Source: Chrysoporthe austroafricana (Eukaryota; Ascomycota; Sordariomycetes; Diaporthales; Cryphonectriaceae). From it: 64,000 nt of DNA. The position numbers were made by a program, and so were the translations under genes. Below the pieces are notes generated by a model. It searched no databases. It saw only the letters and a list, made by a program, of their open reading frames with translations, and was not told where the DNA came from. Location: NCBI GenBank assembly GCA_001051155.2, contig JYIP02000009.1:1-64000 (forward strand). Reading direction: 5' to 3'. Positions 23,650 through 37,269 of this stretch are shown here, one piece after another. Each line of letters opens with the position of its first letter. Position 1 is the first letter of the stretch.

Positions 23650-26600
23650 GGCGATAAGCGATCGATTGTCGTCCTAGATTGCGGTTCCCCCAGGCAGACT
23701 GTCGGCAGACTCCTCCAAGGCCCAGCTGCAACCGTAATCCGGAGCCTCCCTTTCCTGATGCACGCTCTCGGAAGTCGATCCCCTCAAATTCGTCCTTGCA
23801 GACGTCGATGCTGTTCTTCCAAACCCGTCGGATAAAAGTCCCAATCAGTCGAAGCCCGGCGACCGAGGTAATTCAGAGCCCGCTGAACTTGTAATTAGAC
23901 ACAGAAAAGACCGTCGTGAAGTGAACGCGTGGTGAGCAGTTAGTTAGCTCTCTATCCTGATCGTGACTGGGAGCTTGCTGAGCCGCTATGACGCGACGAT
24001 GCCTATCAGCAAACAGCACGGAAACAGGTGGCTTGGTCGAGAAGGGGAAGAAATTAGGTGAATCAGGCAGGAGACGTAGGAAGAAAGGGGGGAGAGGTGG
24101 GAGGCGATTTGGTTATGAGGCGTGCCAAGATGTTCCACTCGAGCCAAAGCGTGCAGATCATACCTGTGCGGCATGCCCACTCACAGCAGAATCCCGTGTA
24201 GCAGATGCAGCCGGCTATAACCAAGCAGGGTATATGGGACGAGCAGCACGGAGCAGGCGCATGTAACAGCGAGAAACAACAGAGGTGGATCTCGACCGGG
24301 GTGAGGGAGATCGCCAAGGAAGACGGGATGATGGCCAAAGGCGGCGACGACGCGAGGGCGGCTGCAGGCTGGAGGCGTCTGTCTCCTGCTGGGCAGAGTC
24401 CGCGAGACAGGACGAAGTAGAAACCCGCTGCATACCGATGTGATGCAGTGGGAGATATGGGGCCCGTGTCAGGACCGCGAGGAGAGGCGACAGACCCCGG
24501 ACGCCAGGAAGATGAAAGAGGATGTCTGCTGTTACGAACATGTCTGAGAGCCCTGACCTGCCTCGCCAGGATGGGCATGGGCAGGGTGGACGGGCCAGCT
24601 GCAGGCCCGCAGGAAGCAGGCCATGGCTTGCCAGGCCGGGCCAGAACCACGCTGGGCCCAGCCCGCCGGTGGTCAGAGGGGGCCCTGAAGGAGAGCAAAA
24701 AACCACCCGACTGGCCCTGGCCGGCTGGCGTGGCATTGTGTCAGTGCCGACTTATCCACCCCGGAAAGAAGGTTAAGGTTTAACCTCTTGTAGCCAAGAC
24801 CGTGATGGCGATGGCGATGGCGATGGCGATGGCGATGGCGATGGCGATGATGGGAGGCCCTCCGAGGGCGCCTGTCGGGTCGAACTAAAGCCCGCTCGGT
24901 GGCCCAGCCCGACCTCGAGGCTCTCAACCGCAGCAGCAGCACCGGGCCCAGCAAGCAGGCAGGGCGCCATCTAGTCCTCTCCGCTGGTCCCGCCGTCGCC
25001 GCCCTCGGGCGAGGTCGACGTGCCTCCCTCGACGCCGCAGGTGGGGCCCAGCCCGCGTAAGACGGCACGCGGTGGGCTGCGATCTGAAGGTATTCAGAGG
25101 ACATGGGAGCCGGGCGAGCGTCGTCAGCGCCCGTAGAGGCTGATACTGGTGGTGTCTCCCAAACGCACATCCGAGAAACGCCGTGGAAACGCGCCGGGCC
25201 TACGATTGGCAGGCGGGCGAGGATGAGGGCGGCACAAGTGGGTAATCGCACGATTCTGCCCCTGCTTGTGTGGTTGACGAGGCAAATCTGGCTGCCCATC
25301 TGCCTCAGCGCCTGGGATTCGCGCGCCTTGTGAGACCGACTTGGCGCGCGGGAGGGCAGATTGTCGACGTCGACGAGGTGGGAGTGGGAGAGGAGCCGGC
25401 AGGGGTGGGGGGGTGGACATGGCTGGCTTGGAAAAGGGGCGGTCGTCGTCGTGGTTGGTGGTGGTTGCGGTCGTTCTAAGGTTAGCAGGCGAGCAGGGGC
25501 TCCCCATGGAGACTCCAGTGGGCTCTCAGCAGGCTCTCAGTGGGCTCCCAGCGGACTCCAGCACCAGCAGCAGGCCCCAGGCCCCGGGTCCCCTGGGCCG
25601 TCCAGGCCTGTCATTGGCCAATTCGCTGCGTTATGCGGCTCCTGCAATGGGTCGGTAACGCCCGCGTCGCAGGTCGTTTCGTCAGGGGTCCGCTCTGACA
25701 ATCTGACACTCTGACAGTCTGACGCCATGCTCGAGCCTCTTATAGCACCTCGTCCCTCGATCCCCCTTCTGGGAGTCTGCTCCGCTCGCGCAGGCGCCGT
25801 CTTCTGCGTCTGCCCTGCTCTCTGTCCCTGGTGGCGGCCACAGTCTAACCTGTCGCATGGACGAGTTGCGCACGCCACAATATCGATGCCACGCCCCAAG
25901 CCTCATGATCTGCCCCGGGGGCCGCCGGCGAGATTGCGCAGCTCCCTGCAGTTGTCGTCCGCCATGCTTCCCGGCGGAGATCACGGCACCCCTGGGCAGA
26001 TCACCGATGGATGTCCTAAGAATAAGTAAGCAGGCCCGCAGGTGTCAAACAGACAGCGCTGTACGAGCGCTGCTCGCCTTGGGCGTCGCCGCTGCGGATC
26101 GTGGCGATCCCCTAGTCGACGCCACAGGACCATCGACCCGGCGTATACTATGCACTGCATCGTACGTGCGCCGACGGAGAGCCACCGCACGCAGCGCCTG
26201 CAATCTCTCGCCGGGCCTCGTATTTACGCGCCCTCCACAGCGACCATGCCGTCTGTCTTGGGCCCTCCCCACGGGGGACCCCGCCCTCGCGCGCCCATGC
26301 AGGAGCACAGGAGCGCAGGAGCAGACAGGAGAAGCTCATGGGCTGGCGGGCGTCAGGCACCGATGTGACGATGGATCTATGGCGCACATGATGACAGCCA
26401 TTGTTTGGAGCTGCGGGTTGTGTCCGAGGCTGCATCACGCCGGGTCATCGTGCCTCGTGGGAGGCGCGCGGCACCCGGCACGGCTGGCTGCTACAGCACC
26501 TTACTCGCCCCGTGACTGGGAACGGAGGCGGGTCTCATCCGTTGCGGCGTGTCTCAACATGAGCAGAGTTAGGCATGTTCATCCACCCCTGCCCGGGCCC

Positions 26601-27891
26601 CTACTGGGATGACCGTACGTTCGAGAACAAGGCATATGCGTCCACCCTCCCCCCTTCCCGCGACGGCTCGGCAACACGTATGGGAGGTCAGGCCGCCGCC
26701 TGTGCGGCCGCCTTGAGACGATCTCGTCTGCTGTCTGCACCGGTGATCCGGCACTTCTAGGAATGGCCGACTTGTGGGTCTCAACTGAGTCGCAGCATCG
26801 TCCAGCACCGCACCAGGTCTCGTTTTCGTCTAAAGTGGCCTGCAGCCGCTCTCGAGTCTGGCCCGATCCCACCCCCTACCGGAACTTGGCGGAGGCTGAC
26901 ATAGGATAGACGACCGGCCCTAGGGCGCTTGGTCTGTCTCCTATGGCGCCATTGTTCCTGCAGCTCTGCTGTGGCTGTTCCGTCCTGGCCTTACTATATT
27001 TCCTTCTAGCGTCATTGGCATGTTTACAGGCGAAACTTTGTTCTGTGCGATCTGACCATCCTGCCACTAGGGGCTTCGATCCCATCTTTCTGGCCTTATG
27101 TCCTCGCCGCAAAATTTCCCCTCGTTTGGCCTGATTGCCGACCATTCTCTGCTGCTTCGCCAATCGGCCACCTTTGTCGCCAACCGACTGCCAAAGGCGG
27201 CCGGGCGGCCGGTGGGCTCCCGGATGAGGTCAAGATACCGGCCACAGGACTGATATCTCTCGGCGGGTCTGCGTCGAGGGTCTCCTAATCCCGTGCTGCT
27301 TCTAGTATCACTTCTCGCAGTTGAGTATCAGCTAGGCATGTTGGGTTGAGATCCGACGAGACACTTGGCACGGTGAATGGATTTTACAAGGTGTCAAGCT
27401 TAACTATCTCACGTACATGAGGACACTTTACTAGGCCCCGGGTGTACTAAGCAAGAGTGCATCTCAGTAGAGCAGCGAGGTGGTATTAGTCTGGTTCTTT
27501 ATTTGACTCCTGTACTGCCTTCTTATATTGATCCATCTCGATAATAACGCAACACCTTCACGTCCGTGCACGTTGCAGATCAAATACTGGGTAAACACGT
27601 CAAGCTGCGTATTGCTTTTCTAAGCTATTATGGTCATCTAAACTTCCTCGGCACGTTACACCTAACGCATCTCCAGACATGTGAACCTAAAAGGCCCAAT
27701 GTCTAGAGTTGCTGCTAATGAAGATTGCTCGGGAGCTTCTCATACAAGGTGGTGGCACTGCTGGAGTTAGAACCATAACAAGACCAGGAATAAACTTCTA
27801 GTCACCGGTCTGGACTCGTGGCCGTCATGAAAAACAAGAGCTCGAGTAGTGCGTACAAACGAGCCAACAGCAACGCAGCAACAGTTGCCAG
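23650..27891. other. 4.2-kb gene-free region upstream of noxA
   Basis: No credible gene is found. The part 24.0-26.8 kb is GC-rich, with frames open by composition only; 27.2-27.8 kb is AT-richer. Simple repeats occur at 24804 (GATGGC units), around 25508-25560 (GGCTCTCAGTG-like units) and 25699-25724 (CTGACA units). It may contain an extended noxA promoter/leader and unannotated non-coding transcripts, but nothing in the sequence proves that. Confidence 0.4.
24804..24845 (+). repeat. (GATGGC)7 microsatellite
   Basis: There are seven perfect copies of GATGGC, followed by GATGATGG. It is located in non-coding DNA upstream of noxA. Confidence 0.9.
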
Positions 27892-29103
27892 TCAGGCCCC
27901 ATTGCTGCCCCCATTACTTGTCCCGTTGCTGGTCCCGTTGCTTTTCCCATTGCTGGTTCCGTTGCTGGTCCCAGCGCTGCATCCGTTGCTCCCTCCCCTG
28001 ATGCTATCCGTCGTCCATACAGCGGACGTGGACAGCATTCCCGTCAGCGGGCCGCCGGGGATGCCCTCCCTGTCCCACGCAATGACATCCGCCCTCGTGG
28101 TCGTCTCCTGGTACCCGCCGCACAGCACCCCGTCGACCATCTGCAGCCAGGTGACGCCGCGGTACACGGTGGCGGCCTGCCAGTAGTCGAAGCGGCGCGG
28201 GGGCCGCGCGTCCGTGATGATGACGACGGGCCGGCGGGTGTAGGCGACGGCCTCGTCCCAGCCGTACAGGTCGCCGTCGCACGCGAACGAGGCGCGGATG
28301 ACGTCGTGGCTGGGCGCGAAGACGCCGCCGTGGTGGAACCAGCAGCCGAAGTTGGTCGCCTTCCACGAGTTGGCCAGCGCGCCGTACGTCAGGAAGGGGT
28401 GGTCACGAACCGCGTTCATCCGGTGCGCCGGGATCGTCGGGTGCGTGAGGTTCGTCAGGATGAACGTGAGGTCGCGCCGCCCCACCGCCGCCGGCAGCAG
28501 CCGGAGGCCTGCGAGGAACCGTCCCTCGTCGCGCCGGATCGGCACCGCGACCTGTCGCCAGCCCGGGTGGATCTCGTCGCGGAACTCGGCCACCAGGAGC
28601 AGCCCCGCCGCGGCGCCGGGCACCGCGGCCCAGGGGGGCAGCTTCTCGAGTTTGTCGTTCTGGGGTCCGCTGGTGAAAGTGGTTAGTCAGTACGCAGCGT
28701 TACGTGATATAGGGGCCACATGTGCTTACCTGTTCGCGCAGATGTTGATATGAGATCCAGCGGGGATATCAGCGAGGGCCTCCCGGACTGCCTCCCCGGT
28801 GAGGTCCCAGAGTCGGGCCCGGCGTTCCGCCTTCTCGCCTTCAATTGGCGATAGGTCGACGGTTCGTGCTATGACCGAGTCAGAGAGGTTATGAAGCCCT
28901 GGGTACTTAGGCTCACGGCGGCCAGGGGCTTGCTCGTTGAAGCGGTACATGTCGTCCGGCGAGACGCTGGTGTAACCGTCTGGCAGGACGATCGTTTTGG
29001 CAAGCATCGCTCCGGGAGCCGGAGGCGTGTTCTCACCCTCCGTGCCGAACTTTCCGCCCAGTAGGAGGCCGTGTTGGGACGAAGACGCTGGTAATGTTGC
29101 CAT
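27892..29103 (-). CDS. Orphan protein with Ser-Asn-Gly repeat tail
   Basis: Exons are 29103..28730 and 28669..27892 (383 aa). The 60-nt GT-AG intron joins ICANS to GPQNDKLEK. I do not recognise a family. The N-terminal part has a hydrophilic profile; the central part is rich in aromatic residues (CWFHHGGVFAP, YGWDEAVAYTRR, RFDYWQAATVYRG). The C-terminus is a run of NGTS/NGKS/NGGS units coded by a 12-bp tandem repeat at about 27903-27980. No signal peptide or membrane segment is evident. Frame, codon composition and a good intron support a real gene. It stands isolated between two large gene-free regions, which would fit a lineage-specific gene. Confidence 0.6.
27903..27980 (-). repeat. 12-bp coding tandem repeat
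   Basis: On the minus strand the unit is close to ACCAGCAACGGG (coding Thr-Ser-Asn-Gly), repeated about six times with point changes, at the 3' end of the orphan gene. Copy number is likely to vary between strains. Confidence 0.7.
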
Positions 29104-32100
29104 GTTGACTCGCCGTTATGCAGGAAGTTGTGTGGTAGACTGCGTGCTGAATGCCTGCACCTCGAAGTTGTCGCAGTCTATTCAAGTGCGACTAGTAGGG
29201 ACTGCTTCGAGAATCTCAGGATGTTGGGCTTGAAAGGGTTGAAAATGAGTTCCAATTGGAGTCGCACTTATATGTGATTTCAATCTGGGGAAGATTTTGT
29301 AGTGGTATGTCACTGAGGGTGACGACGATGTTGAGGCGAAAAGCTTCACGTCGTCAAAATTCTGAACACAGCACATCATGTCTCAGGTGAGCCATGAGTG
29401 AGTGAGTGCACGCCTCATTGCGATAGGTTTCTGAGTCAAGAGACAAAAGTAAAAATGCTTGGTTTCTATGTGAATCTGCTGGGGTGATGAAGACACCCTG
29501 GAAACTTAGCGGGCTCTATGCGATTTACGAGCGCCTTGAATGAGCCATTGGCCAAAAAGCTTTCTTTCACAAGATGTGACCAAGAACCAAAAGTAACGTG
29601 AGGGGTCATGCTGAAGGGATATTGCAGCCTTTCACGCGCGCCTCCCACATCAGGTATGTGAATCTGTCAACACGGGACTACCTATGCAGGTAATAGCCGG
29701 AGAAGCCACATTGCCGTGGCGAAGATCGGCTTCCAAACAAGGCTAGAAGCGCATGTTGCATAGTGCCTGTAAGATTCGTCTACATCGTGAGAATATTCGG
29801 CTGGGGGTGGCTGCAGAGATCAGCAAAATATTAACTGGCTATAGACAAGAACATCTGCAGCATCCCGTTTCCGTGTGTTTTGCTATCAGTTTGGAGACCA
29901 TGCCCTTGGACGAATATTTCTTGCGACAAATTTTGTGGCTATGAGATCAAACGCAAGACACGATCGAGCTTACACCCTAGTGGCCAGGTGGAAAGATGTA
30001 TTGATTTTGACCCACCGATTGAGAACTCTTAGAGTATTTTCATATTAGAAGGTAGCCTTGTATAAGCCAGTATTGATTACTTAAGCCGCAAGGCTGACGG
30101 GACCATGCTTTTTCCTAAGCTCCTGCGGTAGGGCCATCCCCAAACCTTCGCGAATAGTAGTTTGTAAGCTTGTGGCTTCCACTGAGGCGGGACTCTATTC
30201 CGAGTTCGCGACAGCTTCGAGGCGAAGACGCTCTCAAATTTCGTCTCCAGCCCGGAATGAGACTTTTCTCTCCGACAACCACTCAACCATCCGAGACATA
30301 GGCAGGGCGGCACTAGGTATTGAGGGACGCATACATTCTCAAAGTGCGCCCAAATTTCTCGACAAGCACACAGATAATATCTGACCAATCTTGGGAGGAA
30401 TGGTGACATGCCGGCATTAGATATATTATGTCAACTGTTATTATATGTAGGTCTCCTGCTTTTCTCGAAAGGAGAACTAGTGTGATTTATTTGCGGTAGG
30501 TAGCTTTTGTCGCCTGTCTGATTCCGGCTCGGTGATGACCGTCAAGATGGCCGTCTCTACTCTTGATCGAGAGACAGGCTTCATTTTAGGACATTCAAAG
30601 TCTCAAAGAAAATTTGCACCAAGAGTACAGAAGTGCCTATCCTACATTTACACCGTCTGCAATTATCATCCCGTGCTATCATTATACTGTCGTTCAAGAC
30701 CTATTTTCCGGGTTTCTTTGCTGCCAATAAGCCATAGAATATTCAAATGAAGAAGCTGCTTGATAGACAGCTACACATGCTACAAAAAAAAAAAAAATTC
30801 TATAATTCAGTTACTAATGCTACGCAGCGCCACATTCCAGAGTATTCAAAGCCCAGCACAGCTTCTTCCTGCCTGAAGACGTCGGGTTCCCGCTCCGCCA
30901 TTAGGGCACATCATCATATGTGACACCTTGGCACTCAGTCTGGCGTTTTGTGCGCTTGAACACTTTGAAGCAGATTAGGAAGGCAAACCAAGGCCACAGG
31001 ATGCCGTAGACCGGGGGTAACTACCCCAAGAAACAGAGCAGAATTCACGCAGGTGCTGAGACGCATGAGCATCGAGATGGACGAAACGAGCTGGCCGCAG
31101 AATATGGTATGCGACCCGAGGCCCGCTGCGGAAGACGGTGCGATCATGCACGGGATGCTATCGAGGAGATATTTGCACGGTGCTTACTAGGCGAGAAACA
31201 TCAGACCCATGCCAGCCTGAGACCATATATGCCTATCGGCAGGACGAAAAGGGTAACTGCATGTAAACATGCGTGAGGGCTGAAGGGCAACTGCCCCTGG
31301 CGTTTCAAACACGTCTGCATGAGGCTCTCTTGCGTGAATAGATAATGTATTGGACAGCGGTTGTAGTATATTCAAACGTCGACGGGCCGATTTGGGACCG
31401 GCTTGACGTGTTCGCTGTCCCGGTGGTATTATCGAGATCAGCCCGAAACCGCCTCCCGTCGGCTTCTTTCTTCCGGTTTCCTGTGCTTATGTCACGTGTG
31501 TTGGAGCCAGGGAGTGTCTTGGGCAATATAAACAGAAAAGGGTGCGTTGCCTCTTGAAAATCGATACAGCACCGAACAGGTGAGCCGCGGGTGCAGCGTT
31601 GTAGAGGAACGCCGTTGTTCTGATGCTGCTGCTGCTCTGTGGAGGGGGTATATACGTCCGTACACGGACGTACATGGCTGTTTGTCAGTGGCTCCAACAC
31701 CGTGAAGTGCCCATCCTCCGTGGCGCAATTGGCGAGGCCCACGCGGGGGATATTGATTTCTACTTCTGCTTCGTGCTTTGATTTCCTTTTTCGGCGTTTC
31801 GATACCCTTCCAGCTCCCCAGGGAGGTTTCTTCCTAGCGTTCGTGGTGGTAGGAGGAATCCCTCGGGTGCCGGCTGCTTACGTGCTCAAATTAGCGCCGC
31901 ATGCCCGGTCGGTCGTACGGACCATTCCTTTTTGGAGAGCTATTCGGGCATGTCGAGACCGCTATCCGTTCAGCCCCATTTGCCACCCTCTAACTCAATG
32001 TCTACTTTCCCCTGACGTTAAGAGGCGACCGGGAGGTGCGCTGCCAGAGTGCAGTCGTCATCGCGACAGGTATCACGACCCGTTTTCAGCTGGTCCTGTT

Positions 32101-34290
32101 CAGCTGTGGCGCCGGTCCCCTGGGGCTCGAGCCGGAAACGGGCAGCCCCAAGGGGTCTGTCTGCCTACTTGTGCAGCCGCGAGTTTCGCAGACTATCACC
32201 TCGAGAGGACTTAGAATTCTTGGAACAGCCCCCTGTCGAGTGATATGTTATAGGACGGCGTCTCAGGCAGCTTCTGAGATTGACATATCGACAAACGGTG
32301 GCATGTACAACGAAGCGCCGGGCATGACTACATTCTAGGGGGCTTCGCGTCCTGCGTTCCAAGAAGACAGCATCCGAAGTAGAAGTACCGGAGTGACACA
32401 CGGTAGGCCGGCCAGGCGTCGCGGTCGCGTCGCGTGCTTAGAGCCCGTAGCTGTTCCCTCGGGAGGCCACCACACACGACGACCGCAGCCCGGCTTGCAC
32501 ACCTGCGGTGGCCCGGCGACGACGCTGCAGCAGACGCAGGTCGCCGGAGCGTGACATCGCGGGGCCCCCCTTTTTTTTTTTATTATTTCCAGCCAGGTCC
32601 AATATGCGACGGTCAAGACAGCAAGCGGCGGTGGCGTCTGTTCTGCGCCGTGGCGGTTCTGGGCTGCAGCCATGTCGGGGTGTCAGCCGAGCAGCCCGTC
32701 AGCTCAGTCATGCCCTCCAGCGAATAGAGACCGAGGGGCTCGGCACAACATTCGAGCCGGGCAGCCGTCGATGACAAGAAGAGGGACAGGCGGAACAGTT
32801 TCGCAAAAGGGCATGCTCTTGTAGAGTAAGAGCATGATGCTCGGAGGGATTCATTGATGGCAAGGTGACCAACCGACTTGTCATCGTCAAGCACTTGGGG
32901 GGGGGGGTAGCTATGTAGCGAGGAGGTCCGCCTCGAAATTGAGGCTCCAAATGCCAAGCACATGGCTGGCAGGGGTGGGCAGCGCACCCGGGACATCCCA
33001 GCAAGGGCACGCGCACGGCGGCTGACGGGGCATCGCTCGCGGGCTCGCAAACTCTGGAAAATTTTTCTGGCCCGAACGAACGCCGTCCCGGGCGAGGGCC
33101 AGCCTACGAGCAGGACGTCGGCATCATGGACCCACACCTCTTCATTTCCTCTGCAGGCATGCTGGAGCTGTCGCGTCCGGACCTTGTGTCTCTGGTTCTG
33201 CCCTGCGATGGACGCCGGACACTTGCACGAAGACCCCGTGCTGTTGCAGACGGCGCCGCAGCTGTGGGCAGACCCCCCGAGCTCCGGCCTCACGTCTTCT
33301 CGAATTGCTATGACGACACCGCAGGCGAGAAAACCAGGCACAGAACCCCCCCGAGGCGTGCTTCTATAGCATCCAAGACAACACATACACCAGCAGGGGG
33401 AAACGGTATTGCAGGTCGACACATCCAGCTGCAAGTCTCACTCAGATTGTGACACCTCGGACCCCTGGAACCGAGCTCCCACGTCTGCCATTTTTGCATG
33501 GCGCAAACGCAGGAACCGTCCTGGCAGGGAGGCTGGCCGCATCTTTTTCTAGCCGCATGCAAGGATTGGGCCGTGGGGGTCGCATATCAAATTCCAGGAA
33601 ATTTCTGATGTGTCTCTGTACAGTCAGCAGTCATATATCCCTTGGGCGTCAGCAGGCGAGAAGCATTCGTCCGGTCCGCAGCGCTGTGTTTCTTTTTGTT
33701 CTGCTCTGGGCAGACGAGGTCCCCGAGATGTCCTGCGATCAGCGAGTGCTGTGTGTCGTTGCCGGCGGTGCGGGTTGTCTGTCAGTCAGGGTCGACCAGG
33801 CCCGCCCTCTGCCATGAATCGTGTTGGCTGCTGCAGGGTGGCAGGCTGGCCGTGAGAGAGTGAGTGAGCCTCCTGGTCCCGATTTCGAGGGATCAAGCTT
33901 CCTTTTCAATGTTCGCCTGGTCCCGATATCGCCCGAGCCCAGATGCTTGCGGCCTCGGGGCGGCATTTTTTCCTCGCTGGGTGCTGGGATGCAGTATCCA
34001 CAGCCTCGAGTCTAGCGGTGGGTTCGTGTGCTGCCGTCTGGGCTGCTAATTGGCCCGCGATATCACTTCACACGGTTGTGGGTGAATCTCTTGGTTTGTG
34101 CCACTGCCAGCCAGCTTCGGGGCTCCGTCCCACCCGATTCACCTGACCTCCGCTCTGTCCTTTTCCCTTCCACTCTCATTTTTTCGTCCTTCCCACACCA
34201 AGCAGCTCTCAGCCCATCAGCAACTTGACCAATCCTCCCCTTCCATCAACAGCTTCTCTTTCTTCATCCCTCTCCTCTCCATCAGTCAAA
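29104..34290. other. 5.2-kb gene-poor region with possible coding remnants
   Basis: No intact gene is seen. Around 29.4-31.2 kb the DNA is AT-richer and holds isolated open segments with protein-like composition, for example plus 29753-29944 (SACKIRLHRENIRLGVAAEI) and plus 30172-30384. They cannot be joined into a model. From about 32.4 to 34.0 kb the sequence is GC-rich with frames open by composition only. The C/T-rich stretch 34140-34290 precedes ATP9 and is probably its promoter and leader. Confidence 0.35.
31653..31672. repeat. Perfect 9-bp inverted repeat
   Basis: The palindrome TACGTCCGT-AC-ACGGACGTA has a two-base centre. It could be a dimeric factor site or chance. Confidence 0.6.
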
Positions 34291-35066
<776 letters not shown>

Positions 35067-36855
35067 ACAAATTCTTCATCTTGTCCTTGACAGATGGAGC
35101 AGGCCTTGCCGACACCTGATGGGCCACATGCTGGGAGGTGACTGGTGCGGAGGGACTCGTGCCAGCCACTCGACGGCATTCATGACGAGCATGGGAGGAG
35201 CATTGGCGGGCGTGTACTGCATTGGAAGGGTGCGGCTGCGGCAACCATAGACCATAGACGGCAAAACTTGGGTGGACAAGTTTCCGGGAAACCTGTACAA
35301 TAGAAAAATCCCAGCCCTCCCCGATCCACTGGATCGTGAACCAAGCGATTTCCTCGTTTTCCTGCCGTCCTTTTGTTGGTGTCGTGCTCCGCCTATCCTG
35401 TCCGTCCAGCGCGAGACGCGGCAAGTTTCGCGTGACGAGCTGGACGCCCCCGAGGATCCTGAAGGCTCATGCCAGCACCGCCCCGAGGCGCAGGACGTGT
35501 GTAGGAGGCCAATTGGCCGGGCTGAACCTCGTCTTTGCCCGGGGAGGGGCCTCTGGAACACGAGGCCTTCGCCGGGCTCGTCCACGCCCCGGGGCACAGC
35601 CCCAGCCAGCCCGGCCAGCCCTCCGCGGCCGCAAGCTCTGTTAGCCCGCGGGACTTTTTCCTGGGGAAGCAGCTCCATCATCGGCGGCAATCTGGTGCGC
35701 TCTGTGGGTCTCTATCTCTATCTGGGCGGGTGAGCGAGCTGCTGGATCGTCCGCTCCAGAGTTCGGGGCTAGCAGGCGGGGCGGTGGAGCCCGGGCCACT
35801 CGAAGGGGGGATGCAATTGAGTCGTCGTGGGAAGGGCGGCGGGAGGAAGGGGGGGTGGGTTCGGTCACGATGCGCGCTGCGGCGGCGTCTCGTGTGTTTT
35901 GCAGGTTGGGAAGACGTCGAGGCCCGGCCTGAGGAGAAGGTATGTCGTTGAATTTACCTGTGCACGCCGTGTTCCCCCTCATGCTGGTTTAATCACGTGT
36001 ACGCAGCATGTACTCCCTGGCCAGTTTGTCTCCAAGATGCCAAAAGTCGCCTGATTCTACCCCACACTTTTCAGGGCCTGCCAGCTTCCCCGCGGGAAGG
36101 CGGCCCGAGGTTGCCTCCAGCCTCTCTGCCTCCGTGCTGTTGTGCCTCTACATAATAATCTACATAATACAAATACATAGCAGGCTGACCCCCTTCCCTC
36201 CTCCCAGAAACTTTCTCTCCCAGAGCGCACTCCACCCTCTCAGCAACATCGCATCCCCCCGCTGGAGGCTTCATGGGGTGAAACGATCATGACGGTCATC
36301 CCGCTGGCTGGACCTGTCGGTGCATCCAGCCGCAGAAAGGGCTGAATAACCCAGCCAGCCGGGTCCAGAGCCCCCGTCAGCTTTTCTCTTGCTCTCGCCC
36401 TTCGTCTTCCCACCCTCTCCTCCTCTCCTCCTCCTCATGCCATGCGCAGCGTAATTTTGTGCGAGACGTATGAGCGCCGCAGACATCCCACGGAGAACGA
36501 CAGGCTAGAGCGACCTCACACACATCCCGAGCACTGTTACGTCGTGTCTCCCACCTAATGCCCTCACGACTTGGTCTGCTTCAGGAGATCATCTTTGGCA
36601 TTTGCAGTGGCAAAACAGGCCGGTACAGCGACTAAGAAGGTTGTTCAAGAGAGCCGACGCGCTGCTCGGCCGGGAGCTAGTCGCGGACCAGGGAGGGCTC
36701 GCAGCCGGCACGGTCCGGGCTTGGGGCATATAAGCCGAGATGTCCAGGCTGTAGGTTGGATCACTCTAGACTACACGCATGGCCTCATCCCAGAGACGAC
36801 TGGGCCTGCCTTGCTGTGACTCCTGACCAGCGGGGCCCCCGCGCAAGCAACCAAG
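35067..36855. other. Intergenic region, no gene seen
   Basis: This 1.8 kb lies between ATP9 and the truncated GFA gene. It is GC-rich to about 35.9 kb and mixed after that. Long frames on both strands have no family signature. Confidence 0.4.
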
Positions 36856-37269
36856 ATGACTGCGGAGCAGCAGCCGGATGCTGTCATATCCAACGGCGAA
36901 TGCCTCTGCGGCGCCATCACGTACACCATCACCGGGGAGCCCGTGTCCATGTGCCTCTGTCACTGTGACAGCTGCCAACGATCGAACAGGTCGGCGTTCG
37001 GGTCCAACTTCTACTGCAGCAGAGATGTATGTGCCTCTGCCCGAGCTGATTCGTAAACCCGGCCGTGAGGCTCACCAGCAAACCCCTCCCGCCAGCAGTT
37101 CAAGTTCCACACGGGCGAAGACCAGCTGAGGATTTTTTTAGTCCAGAGATTCCGAGGATCAGGGGCGAGGGCGGAGTGGCATTGGCAGTCTGTATATATG
37201 AGAAAGGGAGTTGAACAGAGTGCGATAGAGATCAGCCATGCTCATTTCTTAGGACTATCAAGCATCTAA
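36856..37269 (+). pseudogene. Truncated GFA (CENP-V/GFA domain) gene
   Basis: Exon 36856..37026 is followed by a GT-AG intron and 37099..37269; the model would give 113 aa. It starts MTAEQQPDAV, then ECLCGAITYTI and CLCHCDSCQRSNRSAFG, the first zinc ligands of the glutathione-dependent formaldehyde-activating (GFA) family. FKFHTGEDQLRIF follows normally, but from about 37138 similarity is lost. The expected second cysteine pair (FCGxCG) and C-terminal half are absent. The downstream sequence is unrelated and AT-richer. GFA proteins are typically about 130-150 aa, so this is probably a 3'-deleted gene. A short expressed form is possible but should not bind the structural zinc normally. Confidence 0.6.

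Noticed and set aside
25857..26612. 251-codon frame upstream of noxA
   Set aside because: Composition is that of translated GC-rich non-coding DNA. No splice pattern or motif supports it.
32613..33434. 273-codon minus-strand frame upstream of ATP9
   Set aside because: Cys/Arg/Pro-rich random-like composition, no motif, GC-rich DNA open in several frames.
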